From assembly GCF_000260135.1 (NCBI RefSeq), contig NZ_JH651384.1:2421693-2485692 (forward strand): DNA of 64,000 bases, written 5' to 3'. This DNA is from Thiothrix nivea DSM 5205 (GTDB taxonomy: Bacteria > Pseudomonadota > Gammaproteobacteria > Thiotrichales > Thiotrichaceae). Of this stretch, positions 27,201 through 35,979 are shown piece by piece (the first letter of the stretch is position 1; every line of letters starts with the position of its first letter). Below the pieces are notes generated by a model, which was not told where the DNA came from, ran no database searches, and was given only the letters and a program-made list of their open reading frames with translations. The translations under genes and the position numbers were made by a program.

Positions 27201-28655
27201 TCTAATCTTCTTCAATTAGATATGGCTAATTTAATAAAATACTTATCTATTTTAGCTGATAATGCAAAAACAGAAGAAAGCTTTGCTTCTTTATTGTTCG
27301 AAAAAGTGCAAAAAATTGAAACTTTATTTTATCACTTCCATAAAGGTGATGTTATTGGTGTTTTTGCTAAATGGAGAAGCATTGCTGCAAGTTATTTCAA
27401 AGAATGGAATCATTTGAGTTTTCAGCAGGAACGTATGAAGATTGAATATTTACAGAGCGTTGGCCAATGGGTTCAAGCGTATGAAGATGCCATGTCCCTA
27501 TTGTTAATGAGTGAAGCCAAGGGGGAAGATGCTTATAATGAAGCTAAATATGATTTGGCAATGGCAAATGCTCTTGTTGGAAAGGCAATGAGAATGATTG
27601 GCAAACCCTCTGATGCTCTTTCATTTTTAAAAACGGCGCAGAATCAATTTAGAGAGCTAGGTGATGACGCGCAACAAATGCAAAAAAATATTACATCTGA
27701 ACTGGGTCATTGTCTTTTTCTCGTGGGATATTTTAGTGAAGCAGAAAGAGCCTATAAGGAATCATTAGAGTATGATGAAAAAAATCAAAATTTTAGAGGT
27801 ATTGCAATAAGTAAATCCTATCTGGCAAATATTGAATTATCAAAAAATCAATACGAAACAGCTATATCTTTGTATCAAGAATGCTTGTTAATATTTAATG
27901 ATCTTGGTGAGCCTGCTGCAAAAATAATATATCAAATTGGTATGGTCTATAGGCACTTGGGCAAGTATTTAGAAGCGGAAAAGGCATATAGAAAAGCACT
28001 GGAAATTGAAACCAAAATAAAGAATGTTCTCGGTCAAGCACATTCTTTGCATGAACTTGGAAATCTTTACAATGATGCAGGGAATCCTGGACGAGCAATT
28101 GATTTTTATTTTCAAGCATCTAATGCTTATGCGGATTGCGGGGAATTAAGCGCAGAATGTTTGGCTAGAAGTCATTTGGCAGAGATGTGGTTCGAAATGG
28201 GGGATTATGGTGAAGCTTATTCCGAGGCCAATAAGGCAATTGGCATGGGAGAAAATCAAGGACATGAAGCTTTGATCTGGAAGTCATTTGAATTATTACA
28301 TCGACTAGAAGAAAAGATGGGCAACTTGAAAGAAGCACATCAGGCTTGGCGGCAGGCATTAACGGCATATTTAGCGTATAGACGGGACGGAGGAGAAAAC
28401 AATGAAAGTGGTGGATGTTTGGCTTTGGCAGTAAGACGGGCAATACAACAGGGGGATATGGAGGAAGCCCAGCAGCTGCTTGATACAGAGCTAGTTGATG
28501 AATCATGGGGCGAACATAAAAATTTTCTGAACAAGCTACAAACAATTATCGCAGGGGAGCGGGATTTGACTTTGGCGGAGGATGATAGTTTGCATTACTC
28601 GCTGGCGGCTGAACTAATATTCCTGCTGGAACAATTACAGGAAGCAGGAATTTAA
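24249..28655 (+). CDS. TIR-CHAT-STAND ATPase-TPR protein (candidate defence)
   Basis: This is a 1468-residue multidomain protein. Residues 1-120 form a TIR domain: HVFISHSAADDAFVQ, and SSWVRKE with Glu78 at the NADase position. Residues about 200-590 form a CHAT caspase-like protease with the dyad His413 (FDGHG) and Cys466 (LEACQTA). Residues about 610-880 form a STAND/NB-ARC ATPase with Walker A GQGGQGKTT (621-629) and Walker B LVVVDN (about 700). From about 1060 to 1370 six TPR units follow as sensor. The plan resembles STAND proteins that detect phage and trigger NAD+ loss or proteolysis, but here two effectors sit in one chain. The DNA changes from GC-rich to AT-rich near 26935, and a 96-bp palindromic repeat is in frame at 26426-26521. 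The role is inferred from domains. Confidence 0.88.
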   Translation: MSADSRHVFISHSAADDAFVQALCEKLELHHLNIWVDSRNLRGGDKLWPEVAEAIRTARYVVMVISANTVNSSWVRKEVRLAEQEGITVIPLLLPGILPAALGMWFDEEPAGEKIELDIGSLQEAMPRILAALGERLPDDLPPKQEIANKPIAELLLELSEPTFTRDANGAEQLSARAVLTYIPTDVSKERPVESRPFRFTAPIGQIEQDELRWYLEEYYRWPVGLFRERAERTEAQLPEWGKALFADSLGQAVCREPLSAWQQVRGEVERRFSVQVDASILETGEDAQANANEAASHLQSLPWELLRDDAYLCDGANPVRIRRRLPNFKQQPPSITELPIRILLLSPRPEEPGVGYIDHRASALPLVQAVESLGDLVQLTVLSPPTLAALEQELHRARDAGMAYDVLHFDGHGVYDQQYGLGALCFENPNDANQLEARRNELVHADKLAKLLKDFRIPLVFLEACQTAQAEADPNASVAASLLEEGVTSVVAMTHSVLVETARRFVTAFYQALAQGQRVGAAMLAGQKTLLRNTYRLPIPGAGDLHLQDWFVPILYQEQHDPQLFTWLPSATAQAMQARQQQTRLGRLPEPPGHTFIGRSRELLKAERLLEQQPYAVIRGQGGQGKTTLAVELARWLVRSRRFDRAAFVSVEQYTHDRAVLDVLGKQLVHEHFSVAEHGDDKALQLVQRELENSHTLVVVDNMESLLADATNSQPVLQLLAKLGNPHPNPSPRGRGANADSGSPSTAWRERGLGGEGLRLLFTTRESLPEPFHHKAREIELGALSLGDAKALVMQVMNNEGLSLRHDDQGNTPQEVDALVEAVKGHARALVLLARELAQRGVTATTANVRAIMQELEQRHPGQRELSLFASVELSLRRLSPDVREQIAGLAVFEDGGHWISLQDVMGLDEKQFFTITGSLIDVGLIKIEGEHGYIKFDPALTPYLDLKSDVKTRQKYQDRWLNTMGVFVDFLYEQHFQDSRLQSNLLQLDMANLIKYLSILADNAKTEESFASLLFEKVQKIETLFYHFHKGDVIGVFAKWRSIAASYFKEWNHLSFQQERMKIEYLQSVGQWVQAYEDAMSLLLMSEAKGEDAYNEAKYDLAMANALVGKAMRMIGKPSDALSFLKTAQNQFRELGDDAQQMQKNITSELGHCLFLVGYFSEAERAYKESLEYDEKNQNFRGIAISKSYLANIELSKNQYETAISLYQECLLIFNDLGEPAAKIIYQIGMVYRHLGKYLEAEKAYRKALEIETKIKNVLGQAHSLHELGNLYNDAGNPGRAIDFYFQASNAYADCGELSAECLARSHLAEMWFEMGDYGEAYSEANKAIGMGENQGHEALIWKSFELLHRLEEKMGNLKEAHQAWRQALTAYLAYRRDGGENNESGGCLALAVRRAIQQGDMEEAQQLLDTELVDESWGEHKNFLNKLQTIIAGERDLTLAEDDSLHYSLAAELIFLLEQLQEAGI
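26426..26521. repeat. Palindromic REP-like repeat within coding sequence
   Basis: This is exactly 96 bp from CCCTCACCCCAACCCC to GGGGGGTGAGGG, with internal hairpins (CCCTCTCCC facing GGGAGAGGG). It inserts 32 residues (PHPNPSPRGRG and onwards) between LLAKLG and LRLLFTTRE of the STAND domain. The same element type occurs between dctP and dctQ at 33825-33938, and a shorter relative at 30089-30130. The length is a multiple of three and no stop results. Confidence 0.85.
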
Positions 28656-29014
28656 TCCGCCTTCATCACGCCGCTGATCTGCCCTTTCAATTCCGGCAGA
28701 TCATCCTGAATCGTCTGCCACACCGTGCGGGCATCTACCGCAAAATAACCGTGCGCCAGCCGGTTCCGCATGGCGTACATGGCTTCCCACGGAATATTGG
28801 CATGTTGCTCCGTAAACGCCGGATCGTTTTCAGAAATATTCCGGGCAGCTTCGCCAATGATCTCGATATTGCGCACAACCGCATCCAGTATCAGGCGACT
28901 TTCCTGAAAGGCCGGATAGTCCATGCTGCTGGTGTAGGCTTCAATCTGCTGGATGGCGTCCAGAATGTGCCGCAAATAATCCGGCGTGCGCAGGTTTTTC
29001 TTGCTGGTTTTCAT
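28652..29014 (-). CDS. hepT: HepT-like HEPN toxin
   Basis: This 120-residue all-helical DUF86/HEPN protein has the RNase motif RX4HXY complete: Arg83, His88 and Tyr90 in RNRLAHGY, with AVVRNIEIIGEAARNIS as the second family signature. With MntA it forms the HEPN-MNT system, in which MntA AMPylates the HepT Tyr to silence it. Its start overlaps the mntA stop by 4 bases. Its 3' end overlaps the stop of the TIR-CHAT gene by 4 bases in convergent orientation, so the two systems abut. Confidence 0.9.
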   Translation of the reverse strand: MKTSKKNLRTPDYLRHILDAIQQIEAYTSSMDYPAFQESRLILDAVVRNIEIIGEAARNISENDPAFTEQHANIPWEAMYAMRNRLAHGYFAVDARTVWQTIQDDLPELKGQISGVMKAD

Positions 29015-29301
29015 ATGGCGACGGCAGTTTTCAGCACTTCATCGCGGAAGCTGGGCGACAGGAAATCAGGCGTCAGCACATCCACCTTGACCCCCAGTTT
29101 CTTGCGCAAGGCGCACTCAATCTTGGCAAGGTCGAGCAGGCTGGTCTCCGGGGTCGGCTCCACCAGAATATCCAGATCGCTGTCCTCGGTATCTTCCTGG
29201 GTCAGGACGGAGCCAAATATACGCGGGCTGGAAGCACGATGCGCAGCAACCGTTTGCCGGATGAAATCACGGTAAGTATTAACAGCTTCCGAAGGGCGCA
29301 T
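29011..29301 (-). CDS. mntA: MntA-like nucleotidyltransferase antitoxin
   Basis: This 96-residue minimal nucleotidyltransferase has the GSX10DXD motif intact: Gly30-Ser31, Asp42 and Asp44 in FGSVLTQEDTEDSDLDILVE. The tail ECALRKKLGVKVDVLTPDFL is usual for MNT partners of HepT. It should transfer AMP to HepT and so act as antitoxin. It is the first gene of the pair and reads toward the TIR-CHAT gene. Confidence 0.9.
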   Translation of the reverse strand: MRPSEAVNTYRDFIRQTVAAHRASSPRIFGSVLTQEDTEDSDLDILVEPTPETSLLDLAKIECALRKKLGVKVDVLTPDFLSPSFRDEVLKTAVAI

Positions 29302-29443
29302 CTGGTCAGTCTCCCGATGGTTTACGTGTCAGGCCAGTATAGCACGCCACCAACCCCCGTCAGTATTTCGGAGTCGCGGCAAAGCTCCTTTTCCCCCTTT
29401 GGAAGGATTGATATTCTGGTGGCATTTTTGCTACCATTTCTCC

Positions 29444-29875
29444 ATGATTATCGTCGTTGATACGAATATTTTTGTCGGTGCCTGCATGGGTTCAACCGCA
29501 TCGTCATTGCTGATTGAACTCTGTCTGCGCAAGCAACTGACACCCCTGATGGGCGCAGCGCTATTTGCTGAATACAGTGATGTGCTCAACCGCGCCAGCC
29601 TGTTCCGGGATTCACATTTAAGCCAGGATGAGCGCAGCGAGTTGCTGGACATCTTCCTCGCCCATTGCCGCTGGACAGACATCTACTACGGCTGGCGACC
29701 CAACCTGCGCGACGAGGGCGACAATCATTTGGTCGAACTGGCGGTTGCGGGGCAAGCAGAATGCGTCGTGACCCACAATGTCAAAGACCTTAGCAGTGGC
29801 GAATTATTATTCCCAAACCTGGGTGTTATGACGCCCCAGGCATTTCTGGAAAAAGGTGGACTATGGCTGCACTAA
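29444..29875 (+). CDS. PIN-domain toxin (second pair)
   Basis: This 143-residue PIN-family nuclease has IIVVDTNIFVGAC at the N-terminus, FAEYSDVL in the middle and DEGDNHLVELAVAG with THNVKDL near the end. These are the acidic residues that bind metal. It closely resembles the toxin at 10523-10957 (WTDIYYGWRPNLRDEGDNH versus WVNIYYRWRPNLQDEADNH). The ATG at 29444 is chosen because the PIN fold starts there. It overlaps its antitoxin gene by 13 bases. Confidence 0.87.
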   Translation: MIIVVDTNIFVGACMGSTASSLLIELCLRKQLTPLMGAALFAEYSDVLNRASLFRDSHLSQDERSELLDIFLAHCRWTDIYYGWRPNLRDEGDNHLVELAVAGQAECVVTHNVKDLSSGELLFPNLGVMTPQAFLEKGGLWLH

Positions 29876-30078
29876 CCCTGAGATTACCGGATGACAAACA
29901 CGAACGCCTCAAACAACTGGCGAAAAGCCGTGGCATGAGCGTCAACAAACTGATGGATGAAATGACAACCCTGATGTTGGTCGAGTTCGACCTGAAAACC
30001 CGGTTTCAAATCCGCGCCGCCCGTGGCGAAGGCAAGGCTGACAGAGGCCTAGAGCTACTCACCAAAGCCAAAGGCTAA
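29863..30078 (+). CDS. Ribbon-helix-helix antitoxin (second pair)
   Basis: This 71-residue protein has LTLRLPDDKHERLKQLAKSR and GMSVNKLMDEMTTL, a CopG-like ribbon-helix-helix, then TRFQIRAARGEGK. It is paralogous to the antitoxin at 10302-10523. As in that pair, the toxin gene comes first and the reading frames overlap. Confidence 0.85.
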   Translation: MAALTLRLPDDKHERLKQLAKSRGMSVNKLMDEMTTLMLVEFDLKTRFQIRAARGEGKADRGLELLTKAKG

Positions 30079-30088
30079 TACAACAAAG

Positions 30089-30130
30089 CCCCCTTCCCCC
30101 CTTGCGGGGGAAGGGCCGGGGATGGGGGGG
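30089..30130. repeat. Short G/C palindromic repeat
   Basis: CCCCCTTCCCCCC, a short loop and GCGGGGGAAGGG form a strong hairpin, followed by a G-rich tail. It lies between the second ribbon-helix-helix gene and the convergent maeB gene. It resembles one half of the REP-like elements at 26426 and 33825. It may also serve as a terminator for either gene. Confidence 0.65.
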
Positions 30131-30154
30131 TAAAAACAGCGAAGCTGTTTGGCG

Positions 30155-32434
30155 CTATGCCGACGCTTTCCGGCTAGCCGCCTCCACCCCCGCAAACGCC
30201 GCCATATTCACAATCCCCCGCACCGTGGTGCTCTCGGTCAGGATATGCACGGGGTAATTCGTCCCCACCAGCATCGGCCCGACTGGCAGGCCATCTGCCA
30301 GCATCTTGGTCATGTTGTAAGCAATATTCGCCGAGTTCAAATCCGGGCACACCAGCAAATTGGCTTCGCCCTCGAAGGCAGCATTAGGGAAAAACCGGTC
30401 ACGAATATCCTGTGACAAGGCCGCATCCACATGCATTTCACCCTCCGCCGGAATATGCGGGTATTTCTCGCGCAACACGTCCAGCGTCTGGCGCATCTTG
30501 GCAGAAAAGCCATTCATGCGGCTGCCGAAGTTGGAATGCGACAGCAGCGCGGCTTTTGGTTCCATGCCGAAACCAGCCACCAGCTCTGCCGCCAGCGCGG
30601 TGATGTCCGCCAGTTGTTCCGGCGCAGGGTCTTCGTTGACATGCGTGTCGGTGAGGAAATAGGTGCCCTGCTTGAGGATCAGCATGGTAACGGCGGCGAC
30701 ATCCGACAGGCCGGGGCGCGCGCCAATCAAGTCGCGCACGTAATGCAGGTGCGAAATGTAGTTGCCTTCCACCCCGCAGATCATCGCGTCAGCATCACCG
30801 CAGCGCACCAGCACTGCGGCAATCTGGGTGGTGCGGGCGGCCATCACGCGGCGGCTGTACACCGGGGTCACGCCCTTGCGGCACATCACTGCATAATGTT
30901 CCGCCACATGACGCTCAAAATCGGGGTTGTTGCGTGGGTCGATGACTTCGATGTTAGCGCCGATGGTCAGGCGCAGATCGTAGGCGTCGATGTTCTGCTG
31001 GATCAGCTCCGGGTTGCCGAGCAGGATGGGTTTGCAAATGCCTTCGTCGACCAGTTGCTGCACAGCGTTGATAACACGCTGCGATTCGCCCTCGGCAAAC
31101 ACGATGCGCTGTGGGTTGCGCTTGGCCTTTTCAAACAGCGGCTTCATGGTCATGCCGGAGCGGAACACGAAGCTTTCCAACCGCCGTTCGTATTCGTCGA
31201 AATCGGCAATCGGGCGGGTAGCGACGCCGGTTTCCATCGCCGCTTTGGCCACGCGCGGCGGGATAATGGTCATCAGGCGCGGGTCGAACGGCTTGGGAAT
31301 CAGGTAGTCGCGCCCGAAGTGGAATTCCGCGCCACCGTAGGCTGACACCACCACGTCGGAGGCTTCGCGGGTGGCGAGGTCACCGATGGCTTCCACCACC
31401 GCAATTTTCATCGCTTCGTTGATCTCGGTCGCGCCCACGTCCAACGCGCCACGGAACAGGAACGGGAAGCACAGCACGTTGTTGACCTGGTTCGGGTAGT
31501 CGCTGCGGCCAGTGGCGATGATGGCGTCGGAGCGGACTTCGTACACCAGTTCTGGGCGGATTTCAGGCTCTGGGTTGGCCAGCGCAAGGATGAGGGGGTT
31601 TTCCGCCATCACTTTCACATGCTCCTGCTTGAGCACGCGCGGGGCGGAAAGGCCGAGGAATACGTCCACGCCATCCATCACGTCATCCAGCGTGCGTGCC
31701 TTGGTGTCGATGGCGTAGGCGGAATTGTAGGGGTTCATTTCCTCTTCGCGCCCCTTGAAGATGATGCCGAAACGGTCGTTGACGGTGATGTTTTCCTTTT
31801 TTAAACCCATTTCCACCAGCAGGTTGAGGCAGGCAATCGCCGCAGCACCCGCGCCGGAACAGACCAGTTTCACGTCTTCGATATTCTTGCCCGCCACGCG
31901 CAAACCGTTGCGGATCGCGGCTGCCACGCAGATCGCTGTGCCGTGCTGGTCGTCGTGGAACACGGGAATTTTCATGCGGGCTTTCAGGCGCTTTTCCACC
32001 TCAAAGCATTCGGGGGCCTTGATGTCTTCGAGGTTGATGCCGCCGAAGGTGGGTTCCATCAGGGCGACGGCTTCGACCAGTTTATCCACATCCAGCGTGT
32101 TCAGCTCAATATCGAAAGCGTTCACGCCCGCGAATTTCTTGAACAGCACTGCCTTGCCTTCCATGACCGGTTTGGAGGCGAGTGCGCCGATGGAGCCGAG
32201 GCCGAGTACCGCCGTGCCGTTGGAAACCACCGCCACCAGATTGCCGCGCGTGGTGTAATCCGCCGCGCAGGCCGGGTTGTCGGCAATCGCCAGACTCGCG
32301 GCAGCCACGCCGGGGGAATACGCCAGTGCGAGGTCACGCTGGTTGACCATGTTCTTGGTGGGGGTGACTTCGAGTTTGCCCGGTTGCGGGAACTGGTGGT
32401 AATCCAGCGCGGCCTGGTTGAGTTCGTCTTTCAT
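30155..32434 (-). CDS. maeB: NADP-dependent malic enzyme (MaeB type)
   Basis: This 759-residue protein has an N-terminal malic-enzyme half and a C-terminal phosphotransacetylase-like half, the MaeB arrangement. Visible are the malic motif LALAYSPGVAAASLAIA, FHDDQHGTAICVAAAIRNGL, the nucleotide-binding LVCSGAGAAAIACLNLL, and the PTA part FAEGESQRVINAVQQL. It decarboxylates malate to pyruvate, making NADPH. This fits the adjacent dctPQM dicarboxylate importer on the opposite strand: imported malate or succinate would feed this enzyme. Confidence 0.95.
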   Translation of the reverse strand: MKDELNQAALDYHQFPQPGKLEVTPTKNMVNQRDLALAYSPGVAAASLAIADNPACAADYTTRGNLVAVVSNGTAVLGLGSIGALASKPVMEGKAVLFKKFAGVNAFDIELNTLDVDKLVEAVALMEPTFGGINLEDIKAPECFEVEKRLKARMKIPVFHDDQHGTAICVAAAIRNGLRVAGKNIEDVKLVCSGAGAAAIACLNLLVEMGLKKENITVNDRFGIIFKGREEEMNPYNSAYAIDTKARTLDDVMDGVDVFLGLSAPRVLKQEHVKVMAENPLILALANPEPEIRPELVYEVRSDAIIATGRSDYPNQVNNVLCFPFLFRGALDVGATEINEAMKIAVVEAIGDLATREASDVVVSAYGGAEFHFGRDYLIPKPFDPRLMTIIPPRVAKAAMETGVATRPIADFDEYERRLESFVFRSGMTMKPLFEKAKRNPQRIVFAEGESQRVINAVQQLVDEGICKPILLGNPELIQQNIDAYDLRLTIGANIEVIDPRNNPDFERHVAEHYAVMCRKGVTPVYSRRVMAARTTQIAAVLVRCGDADAMICGVEGNYISHLHYVRDLIGARPGLSDVAAVTMLILKQGTYFLTDTHVNEDPAPEQLADITALAAELVAGFGMEPKAALLSHSNFGSRMNGFSAKMRQTLDVLREKYPHIPAEGEMHVDAALSQDIRDRFFPNAAFEGEANLLVCPDLNSANIAYNMTKMLADGLPVGPMLVGTNYPVHILTESTTVRGIVNMAAFAGVEAASRKASA

Positions 32435-32614
32435 GGCGGTTGTGATCCTGAGTCCTGTTAATGGGTGGTTTGGCGGCTTGCCGTACCCCTCGGCACCCTT
32501 ATGAAATAATCGTGCCGACCTTGCCCGGTTTTGCCGTTATTTATCTAACCGGATGATCTGTAATGCTTTTACTTTTATTGTCGCAGTTGACGCCGGTTGC
32601 CCTTACGCCGACAA

Positions 32615-32664
32615 GCGGCGGAAATCCGCCGCCCTGAACACTGCATTCCGGCGGAAATCCGCCG
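32615..32664. promoter_or_regulatory. Two DctD-like enhancer palindromes
   Basis: GCGGCGGAAATCCGCCGC (32615-32632) and CGGCGGAAATCCGCCG (32649-32664) share the core GGCGGAAATCCGCC. Their centres are 33 bp apart, three helical turns, so a dimeric activator would bind on the same face. The core resembles DctD upstream activating sites of rhizobial dctA as I recall them. They lie about 100-150 bp upstream of the sigma-54-like promoter of dctP, the usual enhancer distance. Confidence 0.6.
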
Positions 32665-32760
32665 CCTGTCAGATATTACATGACTCTTGTGCAATGCGGA
32701 AATTTTTATTAAGCGCATGTTATTCCAAGTGTTTTTTTAGAAATCATTGGTTTATGGTGA

Positions 32761-33822
<1,062 letters not shown>

Positions 33823-33824
33823 GA

Positions 33825-33938
33825 CCCTCACCCCCCAGCCCCCTCTCCCGCTGAGCGGTAGAGGGGGAGCAAGAAAATGAGGGTTTTCCTCTCCTGTTCC
33901 CCTCGCCCGCTCGGCGGGAGAGGGGTTAGGGGTGAGGG
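33825..33938. repeat. REP-like palindromic element between dctP and dctQ
   Basis: This element is about 114 bp, from CCCTCACCCCCCAGCCCC to GGGGTTAGGGGTGAGGG. It has two inner hairpins (CCCTCTCCCGC facing GCGGTAGAGGG, and CTCGCCCGC facing GCGGGAGAGG). It is the same family as the in-frame repeat at 26426-26521, in opposite order. It starts 2 bases after the dctP stop, a usual REP/BIME position. Confidence 0.85.
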
Positions 33939-33964
33939 TGGGTTTTAGGAGGAGGACAACGGCG

Positions 33965-34501
33965 ATGCTAAATTTCATTCATCGTCTCGAAGAAAACATC
34001 ATTGCGCTGTTGCTGGTCGGCATGACGCTGCTGGTGTTTTTCGAGACTATTCTGCGGTTCGGGTTCGGCATGGGGCTGATGTGGTCAGAGGAACTGACCC
34101 TGCACCTGTCGGCTTGGCTGGTGCTGTTCGGCGCATCCTACGGGTTGAGGGTGGGGGCGCACATCGGCGTTGATTTCCTGGTGAAAAAGTTCGAACCGGA
34201 AACCCAGCGCATCATCACCCTGATCATGGTGGCTGCGGCGCTGGTGTATTGCGCCCTGTTCATCTACGGCGCGTGGGTGTATCTGGGCAAGATTTACAAG
34301 ATCGGCATCGAGTTGAACGACATGTCGATTAAAAAGTGGCAGGCGCACAGCATCCTGCTGGTCGGTTTCGTGCTGATCGGCATACGCTTACTGGAAATCG
34401 GCGCAAGGGTGTGGAAGCGTGAGCAGACCATGATCGGCGCGCATGATGAGGTGGAAGAAGCCCTGCACCTGCAAAAAGAAGTGGCAGGGGGTGCGAAATG
34501 A
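33965..34501 (+). CDS. dctQ: TRAP transporter small permease DctQ
   Basis: This 178-residue protein has four membrane helices and the DctQ pattern MLNFIHRLEENIIALLL, MWSEELTLHLSAWLVLFGAS and LRVGAHIGVDFLV. The ATG at 33965 follows a GGAGGA ribosome-binding site. It overlaps dctM by 4 bases. It forms the membrane complex with DctM. Confidence 0.93.
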   Translation: MLNFIHRLEENIIALLLVGMTLLVFFETILRFGFGMGLMWSEELTLHLSAWLVLFGASYGLRVGAHIGVDFLVKKFEPETQRIITLIMVAAALVYCALFIYGAWVYLGKIYKIGIELNDMSIKKWQAHSILLVGFVLIGIRLLEIGARVWKREQTMIGAHDEVEEALHLQKEVAGGAK

Positions 34502-35907
34502 CTATCGCGTTCCTGTTTATCCTGCTGTTCGTGCTGATTTTCCTCGGGATGCCGATTGCGATTTCACTGGGTTTGGCTAGCATTTCGACCATTCTACTGT
34601 TTTCCAATGATTCGCTGGGGTCGATTGCGCTAAAATTTTTCGAGTCGCAATCCAACCACTACACGCTGCTGGCGATCCCGTTTTTCATCCTCTCCTCCGC
34701 ATTTCTCTCCACCGGAGGGGTGGCGCGCCGCTTGATCGACTTTGCCATTGCGGCAGTCGGGCATGTACGCGGTGGGCTGGCGATGGCGTCGGTACTGGCC
34801 TGTATGTTGTTCGCTGCGGTATCCGGTTCCTCCCCCGCGACCGTGGCGGCCATCGGCGGTATCGTCATTGCTGGCATGGTGCGGGCAGGCTACCCGATGG
34901 CGTTCGGTGCGGGTGTTATCACCACGGCGGGCACATTGGGTATCCTGATTCCGCCCTCCATCGTCATGCTGGTGTATTCTGCTGCGACCGAAGTGTCAGC
35001 GGCGAAAATGTTCGAGGCGGGTTTCATCCCCGGCATCATGATGGGGTTGCTGCTGATGATCGCGATCTACATCGTGGCGCGGGTGAAAAAGCTGCCCGCG
35101 CAGGCTTTCCCCGGCTTCGGCACATTGATCAGCACCGGCTGGAAAGCGCTGGGCGGGATGATGCTGATTTTCATCGTGCTGGGTTCCATCTATGGTGGGG
35201 TTGCCAGCCCGACGGAAGCGGCGGCGGTGGCGGCGGTTTATGCCTTTTTCATTGCTGTTTACGGCTATCGTGACATTGGCCCGCTGAAAGGCAAGCCGTG
35301 GATCAAGGAAGGTGAAAATATAGGTGCGGCAGTTGTGCGCAACCTGCTGCATTTCCCGCAGGCCATGGTCATGTCCGTCGGTAACGAGGAAGTGCGCAAG
35401 GTAGTGCTGGATGCGGCGAAAGTAAGCATTATGCTGCTGTTCATCATCGGCAACGCGATGCTGTTTGCACATGTGCTGACCACCGAGCGGATTCCGCACC
35501 ACATTGCCGAAGCCATCGTGCAATGGGGTCTGCCAGCGTGGGGTTTCCTGATCATCGTCAACCTGCTGCTGCTGGCGGCAGGGAACTTCATGGAGCCTTC
35601 CGCAATCCTGCTGATCATGGCGCCGATCCTGTTCCCGATTGCGGTCAAGCTGGGCATCGACCCGATCCATCTGGGCATCATCATGGTGGTGAACATGGAG
35701 ATCGGCATGTTGACGCCGCCGGTGGGGCTGAACCTGTTCGTGACCTCGGGAATCACGGGCAAAAGCATGGGCTGGGTGATCAAGGCAGCACTGCCGTGGA
35801 CGCTGTTGCTGATCTTCTTCCTGATGCTGATCACCTACATCCCGCAAATTTCCCTGGCCTTGCCGGAATATCTGGATCAGTTGCGCGGGTTTGCGCCCGG
35901 CTCCTGA
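34498..35907 (+). CDS. dctM: TRAP transporter large permease DctM
   Basis: This 469-residue permease has about twelve helices. Family motifs include FAAVSGSSPATVAAIGGIVI, TLGILIPPSIVMLVYS, PTEAAAVAAVYAFF and MEIGMLTPPVGLNLFV. It is the Na+-coupled channel-forming subunit of the TRAP importer. Residues about 255-300 form a longer cytoplasmic loop than in many DctM proteins. A terminator follows at 35935. Confidence 0.95.
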   Translation: MTIAFLFILLFVLIFLGMPIAISLGLASISTILLFSNDSLGSIALKFFESQSNHYTLLAIPFFILSSAFLSTGGVARRLIDFAIAAVGHVRGGLAMASVLACMLFAAVSGSSPATVAAIGGIVIAGMVRAGYPMAFGAGVITTAGTLGILIPPSIVMLVYSAATEVSAAKMFEAGFIPGIMMGLLLMIAIYIVARVKKLPAQAFPGFGTLISTGWKALGGMMLIFIVLGSIYGGVASPTEAAAVAAVYAFFIAVYGYRDIGPLKGKPWIKEGENIGAAVVRNLLHFPQAMVMSVGNEEVRKVVLDAAKVSIMLLFIIGNAMLFAHVLTTERIPHHIAEAIVQWGLPAWGFLIIVNLLLLAAGNFMEPSAILLIMAPILFPIAVKLGIDPIHLGIIMVVNMEIGMLTPPVGLNLFVTSGITGKSMGWVIKAALPWTLLLIFFLMLITYIPQISLALPEYLDQLRGFAPGS

Positions 35908-35934
35908 ACCTAAAACAACATCTTTGTGTGGTTT

Positions 35935-35969
35935 GCGCCTGTGCCATTGTGGTCAGGCGCTCCTTTTTT
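35935..35969 (+). terminator. Rho-independent terminator after dctM
   Basis: A perfect 7-bp stem GCGCCTG/CAGGCGC with a 12-nt loop is followed by TCC and six T. It lies 28 bases past the dctM stop and 11 bases before the uspA start, so it ends dctPQM or attenuates reading into the stress-protein gene. Confidence 0.75.
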
Positions 35970-35979
35970 CGAGGTTGTT

